The notes beneath the pieces are model-generated. The model was not told where the DNA came from. It made no database searches and saw only the letters and a list, made by a program, of their open reading frames with translations. 64,000 nucleotides of DNA. It comes from Paracoccaceae bacterium (GTDB lineage Bacteria > Pseudomonadota > Alphaproteobacteria > Rhodobacterales > Rhodobacteraceae). Shown here in pieces: positions 33,512 through 42,333 of the stretch. Numbering within the stretch: position 1 is the first letter of the stretch; every line of letters begins with the position of its first letter. The position numbers were made by a program, and so were the translations under genes. Where the stretch lies: contig JALHOL010000004.1 in NCBI GenBank assembly GCA_022843025.1, positions 62,001-126,000 on the forward strand. Direction: 5' to 3'.

Positions 33512-34411
33512 ATGGTGGCAAAGCTGCACTATGAATCTGACCTGCCGCAGGTTCAGATCGCAAAGCAGCTTGGGGTTTCCACGGCAACGATCTCGCGCCT
33601 GTTGCAGCGGGCACGGGCCGAGGGGATTGTGCGGATCGAGGTGCGCGATCTGGTGGTGCCCGATGCGTTGGCCGCGCAACTGGAACGACACCTGGGATTG
33701 CGGCGCGTCGCGGTCAGCGAAGCTGCGCCAAGCGGTGTGGCGATGGCGCTGGCTGGTCCGCTTGGCACGATGCTGAAGACGGCGAACATGGCCCCCGGAT
33801 CGGTGCTTGCGCTGGGCTGGGGGCGGACGATCCGCGCGGTGCTGGAGGCGGGGCTGCCGAAGATTCCAGGGGTTCTGGTTGTGCCGGCGACAGGTGGCAT
33901 GTCGCAGCATCAGGCGCATTTCCAGATCAACGAATTCGCGCGAATCGCTGCGGAACAGCTGGATGGAACCGCGAACTTTCTGCACGCGCCGGTGCTGCCG
34001 AGTGCGGAATCGCGCAACATCTTTCTGTCTGATCCGGCGATTTTGCAGACTGTGGCGCTGTGGGACCGCATCGATGTGGCTGTGGTCGGGGTCGGTTTGC
34101 CCCATTCGTTGAACGCGCCAGAGGCAAGTGTCGCGACACCGGATGAGCAGCGCCTGCTGAACTGTGCCGGCGATGTGGTGCGGCATTACTTTGACGCGCA
34201 TGGAAACATGATCGATTGGGACGGAGCGGAACGGTTGATCGCCGTGTCCGAAACGCAATTGCAAAAGGCGCGGCTGTGCATCGGCGTGGCGGCGGGCGAA
34301 GCGAAGGCGCCGTCGATCATCGGGGCGGCACGGGCGAATCTGATCAACGCGCTGGTCACGGATTCGACCACCGCGCAGGCGGTGCTGGGGCTACTGCGCG
34401 CCCCGATCTGA
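33512..34411 (+). CDS. SorC/DeoR-family transcriptional regulator
   Basis: 299 aa from the first ATG. The N-terminal helix-turn-helix is LPQVQIAKQLGVSTATISRLL, and the C-terminal SorC sugar-binding domain shows LALGWGRTIRAVLE, VPATGGMSQHQAHFQINE, VGVGLPHSLNAPE and VRHYFDAHGN. SorC regulators bind phosphorylated sugars. The ATG at 33512 lacks a ribosome site; homologues usually have 15-20 more residues, and the frame is open upstream to a CTG at 33461 preceded by AAAGGA. It lies between the two halves of the sugar cluster and should control both. Confidence 0.88.
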   Translation: MVAKLHYESDLPQVQIAKQLGVSTATISRLLQRARAEGIVRIEVRDLVVPDALAAQLERHLGLRRVAVSEAAPSGVAMALAGPLGTMLKTANMAPGSVLALGWGRTIRAVLEAGLPKIPGVLVVPATGGMSQHQAHFQINEFARIAAEQLDGTANFLHAPVLPSAESRNIFLSDPAILQTVALWDRIDVAVVGVGLPHSLNAPEASVATPDEQRLLNCAGDVVRHYFDAHGNMIDWDGAERLIAVSETQLQKARLCIGVAAGEAKAPSIIGAARANLINALVTDSTTAQAVLGLLRAPI

Positions 34412-34436
34412 AAACGTTTGCAGGTGCAGAAAGTTA

Positions 34437-34455
34437 TTGCTGCAAAAAATTGCTC
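34437..34455 (+). promoter_or_regulatory. candidate SorC-regulator operator, copy 2
   Basis: TTGCTGCAAAAAATTGCTC, matching copy 1 at 33441-33459 in the core TTGCTGnAAnnAATTGC. It immediately precedes TTGACG (34455-34460), a plausible -35 for the sugar transporter operon; the matching -10 is not clear. Confidence 0.45.
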
Positions 34456-34555
34456 TTGACGATTTCACACTTCGCGCTTTCAGTTACGCTACTTGAAACG
34501 AGGGTGATGGACGGGCCGCCTGCCTGTCACGGCACCCCCACCGGGAGGAGATATC

Positions 34556-35542
34556 ATGAAACGTCGTTCGATTCTGAGCGCCGCAGCCGCTGCCTCTGTC
34601 GCCCTGACCATGGGCATGGGTGCCGCGCAGGCGCAGGACAAGAAATTCACCATCGCACTTGTTCCGGGCCTGACCACGGATGCCTTCTACATCACCATGC
34701 AAAAGGGCGCGCAGGCCGCGGCTGATGCGTTGGGGGTAGAGCTGGTGTTCCAGGGCGCGCCCGATTTCAACCCGGTGACGCAGGTGCCGGTGCTGGACGC
34801 GGTGATCGCGCGGGCTCCGGACGCGATCCTGATCGCGCCCACCGACACGACCCAGCTGATCGAACCGCTGCGCAAGGCGCATGACGCGGGCATCCCGGTG
34901 ATTACGGTGGATACGTTCATCGGGACCGGCCAGTACCAGACAGGTGCAGGCGATGCCGATTTCCCGCTGGCCTATATCGCATCGGACAACGTGCTGGGCG
35001 GCAAGATCGCGGCACGCGCGCTGGCCTCGGCCATTGGTGGCGAAGGCAAGGTCTATGTGTCGAACGTGAAGCCGGGGATTTCCACCACCGACCAGCGCGA
35101 AGCAGGCTTCAAGCAGGCGATGGCCGAAGAATTCCCGAACATCACGGTTCTGGAAACCCAGTTCAACGACAACGACGCCAACAAGGCCGCCTCGCAGTTG
35201 CAGGGTGTGCTGGCGCGCGAGGCCGATCTGAAAGGCGTCTTCGGGGCGAACCTGTTTTCGGCGCTTGGTGCGGCGAATGGCGTCCAGCAGGCCGGTCAGT
35301 CGGGCACGATCAAGGTTGTGGCCTTTGACGCGCCGACGTCGATCGTGGACAACCTGACCACCGGACTGGTGGATGTGGCCATTGCCCAGCACCCGGCCGA
35401 GATTGGCTATTACGGTGTTGTGTCGGCCTTTGCCCACCTGACGGGCAATTCCATCCCGGTCAGCATCGGGACGGGCTTCACCATCATCACCAAGGACAAC
35501 GTGACCGATCCGAACGTGGCGAAATACGTTTATTCCGACTGA
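34556..35542 (+). CDS. ribose-type ABC transporter sugar-binding protein
   Basis: 328 aa. Signal peptide cleaved after AQA (…GAAQA/QDKKFT). Periplasmic-binding-protein type I fold (RbsB-like): LVPGLTTDAFYITMQKGAQAAADALG, DAILIAPTDTTQLIEPL, GIPVITVDTF, IASDNVLGGKIAARAL, GVFGANLFSALGAANGVQQ. It binds a monosaccharide or polyol. Strong GGGAGGAG ribosome site. First gene of a long rightward operon; an intercistronic hairpin follows it. Confidence 0.93.
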   Translation: MKRRSILSAAAAASVALTMGMGAAQAQDKKFTIALVPGLTTDAFYITMQKGAQAAADALGVELVFQGAPDFNPVTQVPVLDAVIARAPDAILIAPTDTTQLIEPLRKAHDAGIPVITVDTFIGTGQYQTGAGDADFPLAYIASDNVLGGKIAARALASAIGGEGKVYVSNVKPGISTTDQREAGFKQAMAEEFPNITVLETQFNDNDANKAASQLQGVLAREADLKGVFGANLFSALGAANGVQQAGQSGTIKVVAFDAPTSIVDNLTTGLVDVAIAQHPAEIGYYGVVSAFAHLTGNSIPVSIGTGFTIITKDNVTDPNVAKYVYSD

Positions 35543-35550
35543 TCACGACC

Positions 35551-35577
35551 GGCCCCGCGCTGCACAGGCGCGGGGCC
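35551..35577 (+). terminator. intercistronic hairpin after sugar-binding-protein gene
   Basis: A perfect 10-bp stem (GGCCCCGCGC / GCGCGGGGCC) with a 7-base loop starts 8 bp past the stop and precedes the permease gene. No T-tract, so it may protect the upstream message or attenuate. Confidence 0.55.
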
Positions 35578-35655
35578 ATTCCGATGCGTCACATCACAAG
35601 ACCGCAAGCCGGGCCCGTGGGTCCGGCACGCTGTCCCAGACCACAGGACCACCCC

Positions 35656-36714
35656 ATGACGACCGAAGCGCCGGGACCGGCTGGCGGGCATGTCTCGCCC
35701 CCTGCTGACCATGCCGAAAAGAGCCGCACCGTTGTGCAGCGCATTGCCGACCTGCGGGCCTGGCTGTTTCTTGCCGCCCTGATCCTGGGTTTCGAGATCT
35801 GGAGCCGGGTTTCCTTTGGCGGTTCCTTTGTCTTCAACCCCTATAACATCACCTCGATCGCGATCTTTGCGGTGGCACCCCTGCTGTTGGCGACGGGGCA
35901 GACCTTCGTGATCATCTCGGGCGGCATCGATCTGTCGATGGGCTTTATCATGGGGCTTGCCGCCGTGGTCGCAGCGCATGTGATCAACTGGGCCACCCCG
36001 ACCATGGGTATGCCGATGGCGGTGCTGTTCGGGTCGCTGGTCGCGGTGGGGATCGCGATGATCCCCGGCTGTGTGAACGGTCTGCTGGTATCGCGCCTGA
36101 ATGTGCCGCCCTTCATCGGGACATTGGGCATGTTCGGTGTGGCACGGGGCGTGGCCTTTCTGCTGGCGGGCGGAACGACCGTGCCTGTGCAGAATTCGTT
36201 CTTTGCCACGCTGGGCAACGGCCGCATCTTCGGCATCCCGTGGATCGTGATCGTGACTGCGATCTTCGTGCTGATCATGCACTATCTGCTAAGCCAGACC
36301 CGGTTCGGGCAGCACAACTATGCCATTGGCGCCAATGCACAGGCGGCCCGGCGGGCGGGCATCAACATCAAATCGCATCTGCTGCGCCTTTATATCCTGT
36401 CGGGGATCTGTGCGGGGCTGGCCGGTGTTCTTTATGCGGCGCGATTCAGCGCGGGTGCGGCGCAGGCGGGGGAACCCTTGCTGCTTGATTCCGTGGCGGC
36501 TGTCGTCATTGGCGGGGCAAGTCTGTTTGGCGGGTCGGGCACCATCCTTGGAACCGTTGCGGGGGCCTTCGTGATTGCCGTCATCCAGTACGGGCTGGTT
36601 TTCATAAATGTCGAACCCTTCTGGCAGTTCATCTCTGTCGGGGTGGTCATCATCATATCGGTGCTGATCGATCAGGCGCAGCGCCGGATCAGCGGAGGGC
36701 GGCAAAGTGAGTGA
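35656..36714 (+). CDS. ribose-type ABC transporter permease
   Basis: 352 aa RbsC-family permease with about eight to ten hydrophobic helices. Motifs are LLATGQTFVIISGGIDLSMG, GCVNGLLVSRLNVPPFIGTLGMFGVARG, and AIGANAQAARRAGINIKSHLLRLYILSG, and GGASLFGGSGTILGTVAGA. ATG 35656 follows ACAGGA; the open frame extends to 35584. Its stop overlaps the GTG start of the ATPase gene. Confidence 0.93.
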   Translation: MTTEAPGPAGGHVSPPADHAEKSRTVVQRIADLRAWLFLAALILGFEIWSRVSFGGSFVFNPYNITSIAIFAVAPLLLATGQTFVIISGGIDLSMGFIMGLAAVVAAHVINWATPTMGMPMAVLFGSLVAVGIAMIPGCVNGLLVSRLNVPPFIGTLGMFGVARGVAFLLAGGTTVPVQNSFFATLGNGRIFGIPWIVIVTAIFVLIMHYLLSQTRFGQHNYAIGANAQAARRAGINIKSHLLRLYILSGICAGLAGVLYAARFSAGAAQAGEPLLLDSVAAVVIGGASLFGGSGTILGTVAGAFVIAVIQYGLVFINVEPFWQFISVGVVIIISVLIDQAQRRISGGRQSE

Positions 36715-37453
36715 GACATCCCCTCTGCTGGAGGTGCGCAACCTGTCCAAGAATTTTGGTCCGGTGCAGGCGCTGAACGATCTGACGATGCATGTGGGCG
36801 CAGGCGAGGTTGTTGCACTGGCCGGTGACAATGGCGCGGGCAAGACCACGTTGATCAAGGCAATCTCGGGCGTCTATCGGCCTTCGTCGGGCAGCGTGCT
36901 TCTGGAAGGCCAGGAGGTGAGCTTTGCATCACCGCAGGAGGCGCGAGAACGCGGGATCGAGACTATCTATCAGGATCTGGCGCTGGCGGATAACCTGTCC
37001 ATCGGGGCCAACATCTTTCTGGGCCGCGAGCCGATGACCAAGCGCTTTGGCTTTTTGCCTGTTCTTGACCGCAAGAAAATGGCGCAGGCGGCAAAGGAAA
37101 CCATGGCACTGCTGGATTTCCACGTCAGCCGGATGGAGGCACCTGTTTCCAACTTTTCCGGCGGGCAGCGGCAGGCGGTGGCCATCGGGCGCGCGGTCTA
37201 TTGGAATGCGCGTATCCTGATCATGGATGAACCCACCGCCGCGCTTGGCGTGCCGGAACAGCGCAAGGTGATCAGCCTGATCCACCAGCTGAAGGCGCAG
37301 GGGCGGGGCGTGATCTTCATCTCGCACAATCTGCAAGACATCTTTGCGGTGTCGGACAGGATCGTCGTGCTGCGGCGGGGCGTGATGGCGGGCGAACGCC
37401 GCATCGCCGACACCACGCATGACGAGGTGGTGAAATTGATGGTCGGGGGCTGA
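36707..37453 (+). CDS. ribose-type ABC transporter ATP-binding protein, single ATPase domain
   Basis: 248 aa, starting with GTG. Walker A GDNGAGKTT, signature FSGGQRQAVAIGRAVYW, Walker B ILIMDEPTAALG, switch FISHNLQDIFAVSDRI. RbsA/MglA proteins usually have two fused ATPase domains (about 500 aa); this is one, so it probably homodimerises. Overlaps the permease gene by 8 bp. Confidence 0.93.
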   Translation: MSETSPLLEVRNLSKNFGPVQALNDLTMHVGAGEVVALAGDNGAGKTTLIKAISGVYRPSSGSVLLEGQEVSFASPQEARERGIETIYQDLALADNLSIGANIFLGREPMTKRFGFLPVLDRKKMAQAAKETMALLDFHVSRMEAPVSNFSGGQRQAVAIGRAVYWNARILIMDEPTAALGVPEQRKVISLIHQLKAQGRGVIFISHNLQDIFAVSDRIVVLRRGVMAGERRIADTTHDEVVKLMVGG

Positions 37454-37457
37454 TGCG

Positions 37458-38393
37458 ATGACGGCGCGTCCGGTCATCGGATCGCTTGGCGAGTTGCTGG
37501 TGGAATTCGTGTGTACCGAAACCGACGGGCGAAATCTGCGCCCGTCGGTCTATCGCGGCCCGTTCCCCAGTGGCGCACCGGGGATATTCATTGATCAGGC
37601 GGCGCTTGCGGGCGCGCAGGCGGTTTTTGCCGGGGCGGTGGGAACCGATGCCTTTGGGCAGGTGGTGCTGGGCAGGCTTGTGGCCGATGGCGTATCGGAC
37701 AGCCTGATCCGCCAGATCCCCGGCCTGCCCACAGGTACTGCGCATGTCAGCTATAACAGCGATGGCAGCCGCGATTTCGTGTTCAACATGGCCGCCTCTG
37801 CCGCCGCGCGCTTTCCCAAAGGGCGAGAGGCGATCGAGGGGTTTCTTGCCGCCGGAACAGAGGTGCTGCACATTTCCGGCTCTGCCTTGGGTGACCCCGA
37901 GATGCGCGCTGCAATCGCCGAGGTCGCTGTCGCCCTGCATAAGGCCGGGGTCGCCCTGTCGATTGATCCGAACATCCGCACCGAATTGATGTCGGATGCA
38001 GGCTATCTGGACACGGTTCGCCATCTGATCGGGCTGGCGACCTATGTGCTGCCATCGGATGCGGATGCCGTGCTGCTTTGGCCCGGTGCGGGGTTTGCCG
38101 ATTGGGCCAGCGCGCTGCCCGCACGGGTGGTGGCGCTGAAGCGGGGCGACAAGGGCGCGATGGCGCTGGCCGATGGCGTGCTGACCGATCTGCCTGCGCA
38201 TCCTGTGACCGTGGTTGATCCAACCGGAGCGGGCGACTGTTTCTGCGGGACATTCGTTACACTGCTGGCCACCGGCATGGCCATGCCGGACGCGCTGGCG
38301 CGGGCGGTGGTCGCGGGCGCGCTGGCCGTGACGGCGCTGGGCCCGATGGAGGGCAACAGCCCAAGGGCGCGGATCGAGGCGGAACTGGCATGA
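37458..38393 (+). CDS. PfkB-family carbohydrate kinase, tagatose-kinase-like
   Basis: 311 aa ribokinase-fold kinase. Substrate-site motif FPSGAPGIFIDQAALAG and the anion hole/catalytic base in DPTGAGDCFCGTF (Asp of GAGD). The FPSGAP form resembles D-tagatose kinases of the agrobacterial galactitol/altritol pathway. Likely phosphorylates a ketohexose at C6. It lies 4 bp after the ATPase gene and overlaps the GatZ-like gene by 4 bp, supporting a kinase-epimerase pair. Confidence 0.85.
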   Translation: MTARPVIGSLGELLVEFVCTETDGRNLRPSVYRGPFPSGAPGIFIDQAALAGAQAVFAGAVGTDAFGQVVLGRLVADGVSDSLIRQIPGLPTGTAHVSYNSDGSRDFVFNMAASAAARFPKGREAIEGFLAAGTEVLHISGSALGDPEMRAAIAEVAVALHKAGVALSIDPNIRTELMSDAGYLDTVRHLIGLATYVLPSDADAVLLWPGAGFADWASALPARVVALKRGDKGAMALADGVLTDLPAHPVTVVDPTGAGDCFCGTFVTLLATGMAMPDALARAVVAGALAVTALGPMEGNSPRARIEAELA

Positions 38394-39640
38394 CGGCGCT
38401 GGCCGAGATTCTGGCACAGAACCTTGCGGGCAAGGGGCGCGGGTTGCCCGCATGGTGCACGGCGCATCCGGAAACGCTGGCCGCGATCCTTGCCACCTAT
38501 CGCGATGACGATGCGCCGGTCCTGATCGAAGCGACATGCAATCAGGTGAACCAGCAGGGCGGCTATACCGGGATGACCCCGGATGCGTTTCGCGGGTTCA
38601 TCGAAGGGTTGGCCGTTGCGCAGGGTGTCGATCCTGCGCGCCTTGTTCTGGGGGGCGATCATCTGGGGCCGAACCCGTGGCGGCACCTGCCGGCGGATCA
38701 GGCGATGGATCATGCGAGGGCCATGGTTGCAGCCTATGTTAAGGCCGGTTTCACCAAGATTCACCTTGATGCCTCGATGCCCTGCGGGGGTGAAGTGCTT
38801 TCGCAGCCGGAAATGGCCCGCCGCGCCGCAGACCTTGCCGCTGTGGCCGAGGCAGAGGCCGGAGGGCGGGTACTGGCCTATGTGATCGGGACCGAGGTTC
38901 CGATCCCCGGCGGTGAGACGGCCCCGGTGGACCGCCTGTCGATCACCACAGCCGAGGCAGCGCGGCAGACCATCGAGGAGCACCGCGATGCCTTTGCGGC
39001 GCGTGGCCTGAGTTCGGTCATGGCGCGTGTCGCAGCACTGGTGGTGCAGCCCGGCGTGGATTTCGGCAATGCGCAGATCATCGGCTTTGATCCACCCGCC
39101 GCCGCGGCCTTGTCGGCTGCCGTTGCCGGTTTCGGTGGCCCGGTGTTCGAGGCACATTCGACAGACTACCAGTCTGGCCCCGCGCTGCGGGCGCTGGTGC
39201 AAGGGCATTTCGCGATCCTGAAGGTAGGGCCGGAGCTGACCTTTGCCTACCGGCAGGCCGTGCTGGCGCTAGAGCGTCTGGCGCAACTGATGGGCCTGCC
39301 TTCGGGGGTGGAGGCTGCGCTGCGCGCGGCGATGGCCGATGATCCGCGCGATTGGCAGGCCTATATCGACCCCGGGCCGGACGCACCGCAGATGATGATA
39401 TGGGGTCTGTCGGACCGCGTGCGCTATTACTGGCCCAAGCCGCAGGTGCAGGCGGCACAGCTTGCCTTGTTCACTGCCTTGCGTGCCGCGCACCCGCCGC
39501 CCGGCCTTGTAGCACAGGTGACGGGCGGGCTTGCCGTGCCTGTCGATCCCGCGACGCTGCCGGAAACCGTTATCAAAGCCAATGTGGGCGCCGTTGTTGC
39601 CCGATACCGCACCGCGACAGGAGATTTCGATGCCCCCTAA
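38390..39640 (+). CDS. GatZ/KbaZ-family protein, possible D-tagatose 6-phosphate 4-epimerase
   Basis: 416 aa. Diagnostic features are LIEATCNQVNQQGGYTGMTP, LVLGGDHLGPNPW, KAGFTKIHLDASMPCGGE, YVIGTEVPIPGGE, VFEAHSTDYQSGPALRALVQGHFAILKVGPELTFAYR. In enterobacteria GatZ/KbaZ accompanies the bisphosphate aldolase GatY/KbaY, absent here; in Agrobacterium a related protein epimerises tagatose 6-phosphate to fructose 6-phosphate. The adjacent kinase fits that second role. ATGA overlap with the kinase, 11-bp overlap with the next gene. Confidence 0.85.
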   Translation: MTALAEILAQNLAGKGRGLPAWCTAHPETLAAILATYRDDDAPVLIEATCNQVNQQGGYTGMTPDAFRGFIEGLAVAQGVDPARLVLGGDHLGPNPWRHLPADQAMDHARAMVAAYVKAGFTKIHLDASMPCGGEVLSQPEMARRAADLAAVAEAEAGGRVLAYVIGTEVPIPGGETAPVDRLSITTAEAARQTIEEHRDAFAARGLSSVMARVAALVVQPGVDFGNAQIIGFDPPAAAALSAAVAGFGGPVFEAHSTDYQSGPALRALVQGHFAILKVGPELTFAYRQAVLALERLAQLMGLPSGVEAALRAAMADDPRDWQAYIDPGPDAPQMMIWGLSDRVRYYWPKPQVQAAQLALFTALRAAHPPPGLVAQVTGGLAVPVDPATLPETVIKANVGAVVARYRTATGDFDAP

Positions 39641-40706
39641 ACAGGACCGCCTGCTGCGTGTCGGCGTGCTGGGCTGTGGCCCGATTGCGCAGGCAGCCCA
39701 TTTTGAGAGCTGCACCAAGGCGCGCAATGCCACGCTGTATGCGATCTGCGACGTGGCTGACGACCTGCGCGAACGCATGGCCGCAACCCATGCCCCGGAG
39801 CGGCAGTTCAACGACTATGACGCCATGCTGGCCGATCCCGACCTAGAGGCGGTGATCATCGCGACATCCGACGCCTTTCACGTTCCGGCCGCCCGGCGGG
39901 CGCTGGAGGCGGGCAAGCACGTGCTGTGCGAAAAGCCGTTGGCAACATCGGTGGAAGAGGCAGAAAGCCTGCGCGACATCGCGGCAAGCAGCGGCAAAGT
40001 GCTGCAAGTGGGGCATATGAAGCGGTTTGATGCCGGGTTGCAGGCGGCGAAGGCCTTCATCGATACTGGCATGGGCCAGATGGTCGCGCTGAAGGCATGG
40101 TATTGTGATAGCACCCACCGCTATCCGATGACCGATGCCGTGCAGCCGTTGATGGTTACCAGCAAGGCCGCCCGCAAGCCCATGGAAAACCCCAAGGCCG
40201 ATCTGGACCGCTACTACATGCTGGCCCATGGCAGCCACCTTGTGGATAGCGCGCGGCTGTTCGCAGGACCGATCCGTGCGGTAGATGCGCGGCTGTCAAA
40301 CCGGGCAGGGATCCGCTGCTGGTTTGTCGATGTGGAGTTTGAGAATGGCGTTTTGGGCCATCTGGACCTGACCGTCGCGGTGCGGATGGATTGGCATGAG
40401 GGGTTCCAGATCTATGGTGAGAACGGGTCAATTCTGGGCAAAACCTACAACCCGTGGTATTATAAATCCTCGGAAGTCGATATTTTTGATGAACGCGACG
40501 GGGCGACGCGCCGGGTTCTGGGCGCCGACGGGCATTTCTATCGCCGCCAGCTTGAAGGCTTTGCCGATGTGATCCTGAGCGGCACCCGGATGGAAGGGGC
40601 CGATCTGGAAGATGGCATTGCATCCGTCAGGGCCATGGTTGCCATCGCGCAATCTGCCCGCAGCGGGCAGCCCGTGCGGCTTGATCAGGCGCAGGGACAG
40701 GTCTGA
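39630..40706 (+). CDS. Gfo/Idh/MocA-family oxidoreductase
   Basis: 358 aa. The N-terminal Rossmann domain has VGVLGCGPIAQAAHFE and the catalytic-Lys motif CEKPLATSVEEAE; the C-terminal alpha/beta domain has YMLAHGSHLVDSARLFAGP, with His as a likely catalytic residue. These NAD(P)-dependent enzymes oxidise sugars, polyols or inositols. ATG 39630 has a GACAGGAGA ribosome site inside the upstream gene's end; its stop shares a base with the next start. Confidence 0.88.
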   Translation: MPPKQDRLLRVGVLGCGPIAQAAHFESCTKARNATLYAICDVADDLRERMAATHAPERQFNDYDAMLADPDLEAVIIATSDAFHVPAARRALEAGKHVLCEKPLATSVEEAESLRDIAASSGKVLQVGHMKRFDAGLQAAKAFIDTGMGQMVALKAWYCDSTHRYPMTDAVQPLMVTSKAARKPMENPKADLDRYYMLAHGSHLVDSARLFAGPIRAVDARLSNRAGIRCWFVDVEFENGVLGHLDLTVAVRMDWHEGFQIYGENGSILGKTYNPWYYKSSEVDIFDERDGATRRVLGADGHFYRRQLEGFADVILSGTRMEGADLEDGIASVRAMVAIAQSARSGQPVRLDQAQGQV

Positions 40707-41527
40707 TGCGGCTGGGCATTTTTGCCAAGACCTTTCCGGGCAGCGATCCGTTTGCGGTTCTGACGGCCGCACGGCAGGCGGGATATGATGCGGTGCAGTA
40801 CAACATGGCCTGCTCCGGCCTGCCCTCCATGCCGGACAGCCTGCCGGAAAGCACCGTTCCAGCCTTGGTGGCCGCGGCGCGCGGGGCAGGTATCACGCTG
40901 GCGGCGGTTTCGGGCACCTATAACATGATCCATCCCGACCCGGCCCAGCGCGCCATCGGATTGCGGCGCCTGTCGGTGCTGATCGACCATGCCGCCGCCA
41001 TGGGAACCGGCATGGTCACCCTGTGCACAGGCAGCCGGGATGCGGCGGACCAATGGCGCCACCACCCCGACAACCAGACGCCTGAGGCTTGGCGCGATTT
41101 GCTGGGTGAGATGGAGAAGGCCTGCGCTCTGGCCGAGGCGAAGGGCGTGAAGCTGGGGGTGGAGCCGGAATTGGCAAATGTGGTCGATAGCGCGGCAGCC
41201 GCGCGCCTGCTGATCGATACGATGCAAAGCCCAGCGCTGGCCATTGTGCTGGATCCGGCGAACCTGTTCGAAATTGCCTCTGACGCGGACCGCACCCGTA
41301 TCATTGAGGGCGCCATCGACCTGCTGGCCGACCGCATCGCCATGGCGCATGCTAAGGACCGCAACCCGGATGGCAGCTTTGCCACCGCGGGAAAAGGGGT
41401 GGTGGATTTCGCCCATTTCACAGCCCGTCTTCGCAGAGCGGGATTTGACGGCGATCTGGTCACCCATGGCCTGACGGCGGATGAGGCTGCGGGGGTTGCC
41501 GCCCATCTGAGGGACTGTGGCGCATGA
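40706..41527 (+). CDS. sugar phosphate isomerase/epimerase-like TIM barrel
   Basis: 273 aa, AP-endonuclease-2/xylose-isomerase-like fold. Metal-site segments LGVEPELANVVDS, IVLDPANLFE and AMAHAKDRNPDG are visible; the final Glu often found near the C-terminus appears replaced (LVTHGLTADEA). It may isomerise or epimerise a keto sugar produced by the neighbouring dehydrogenase. Overlaps the hydrolase gene by 4 bp. Confidence 0.82.
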   Translation: MRLGIFAKTFPGSDPFAVLTAARQAGYDAVQYNMACSGLPSMPDSLPESTVPALVAAARGAGITLAAVSGTYNMIHPDPAQRAIGLRRLSVLIDHAAAMGTGMVTLCTGSRDAADQWRHHPDNQTPEAWRDLLGEMEKACALAEAKGVKLGVEPELANVVDSAAAARLLIDTMQSPALAIVLDPANLFEIASDADRTRIIEGAIDLLADRIAMAHAKDRNPDGSFATAGKGVVDFAHFTARLRRAGFDGDLVTHGLTADEAAGVAAHLRDCGA

Positions 41528-42330
41528 CGAACCCGGCGAGGTGGATCACCGCGGACGGGCTTTCGCTGGCCCTGCATGATGCAGGGGGCGATGGTTTGCC
41601 GGTGATCTTTCAGCACGGGCTTTGCGGCGATGCGCGCCAGACGGCAGAGGCCTTTCCCCCCGATCCGCGATTTCGCCGGATCACACTGGAATGCCGGGGG
41701 CATGGCAGTTCGGACTTTGATCCCGATCCGTCGCTTTCCCAATTCACCGATGATCTGGCAGGGTTGGTTGCATCCTTGGGCCGTGCGGTGCCTGTGGGTG
41801 GCATATCGATGGGGGCGGCGCTGGCCTTGCGTCTGGCGGTGGCGCGGCCGGAGTTGGTATCGCATCTGATCCTGGTGCGGCCCGCTTGGGGCGCCGGGGC
41901 GGAGGCGCCTGCGAACCTGGCCCCGAATGGTGCGGTGGGGCAGTTGCTGTATCGGTTTCCGGCAGCCGAGGCGCGGGCCGCGTTTCTGGAGAGCGACATG
42001 GCGGCAGAGTTGCGTGCGACGTCGCCGGACAATCTGGCCTCGCTCATCGGGTTCTTTGGGCGGGAGCCGGTGTCGCGGACGGCGATCCTGCTGTCTGCCC
42101 TGTCCGCCGAGCCTTTGGGTGTGACGCGCGCCGATCTGGCGGCGCTGCGTTTGCCGGTTCTGATCTGTGCCACGGCAGAGGATGCGATCCATCCGGCGGC
42201 GCTTGCGCAGGATCTTGCGGCGCAGATACCGGGGGCCGTGCTGTGCGATCTTCCCGCCAAGGGGCGCGACAAGGCCGCCCATATCGCGGCCCTTCACCAT
42301 GAAATAATTGACTTCCTTACAAGGACTTGA
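41524..42330 (+). CDS. alpha/beta-hydrolase fold protein
   Basis: 268 aa. Oxyanion-hole FQHGLCGDA, nucleophile elbow GISMGAA, acidic residue in CATAEDAIHP and a candidate His in DKAAHIAALHHEI. The family includes lactonases, esterases and C-C hydrolases; next to a sugar dehydrogenase, a lactonase role is possible. Overlaps the upstream gene (ATGA) and is followed after 3 bp by the Rpe-like gene. Confidence 0.82.
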   Translation: MTNPARWITADGLSLALHDAGGDGLPVIFQHGLCGDARQTAEAFPPDPRFRRITLECRGHGSSDFDPDPSLSQFTDDLAGLVASLGRAVPVGGISMGAALALRLAVARPELVSHLILVRPAWGAGAEAPANLAPNGAVGQLLYRFPAAEARAAFLESDMAAELRATSPDNLASLIGFFGREPVSRTAILLSALSAEPLGVTRADLAALRLPVLICATAEDAIHPAALAQDLAAQIPGAVLCDLPAKGRDKAAHIAALHHEIIDFLTRT

Positions 42331-42333
42331 CCC

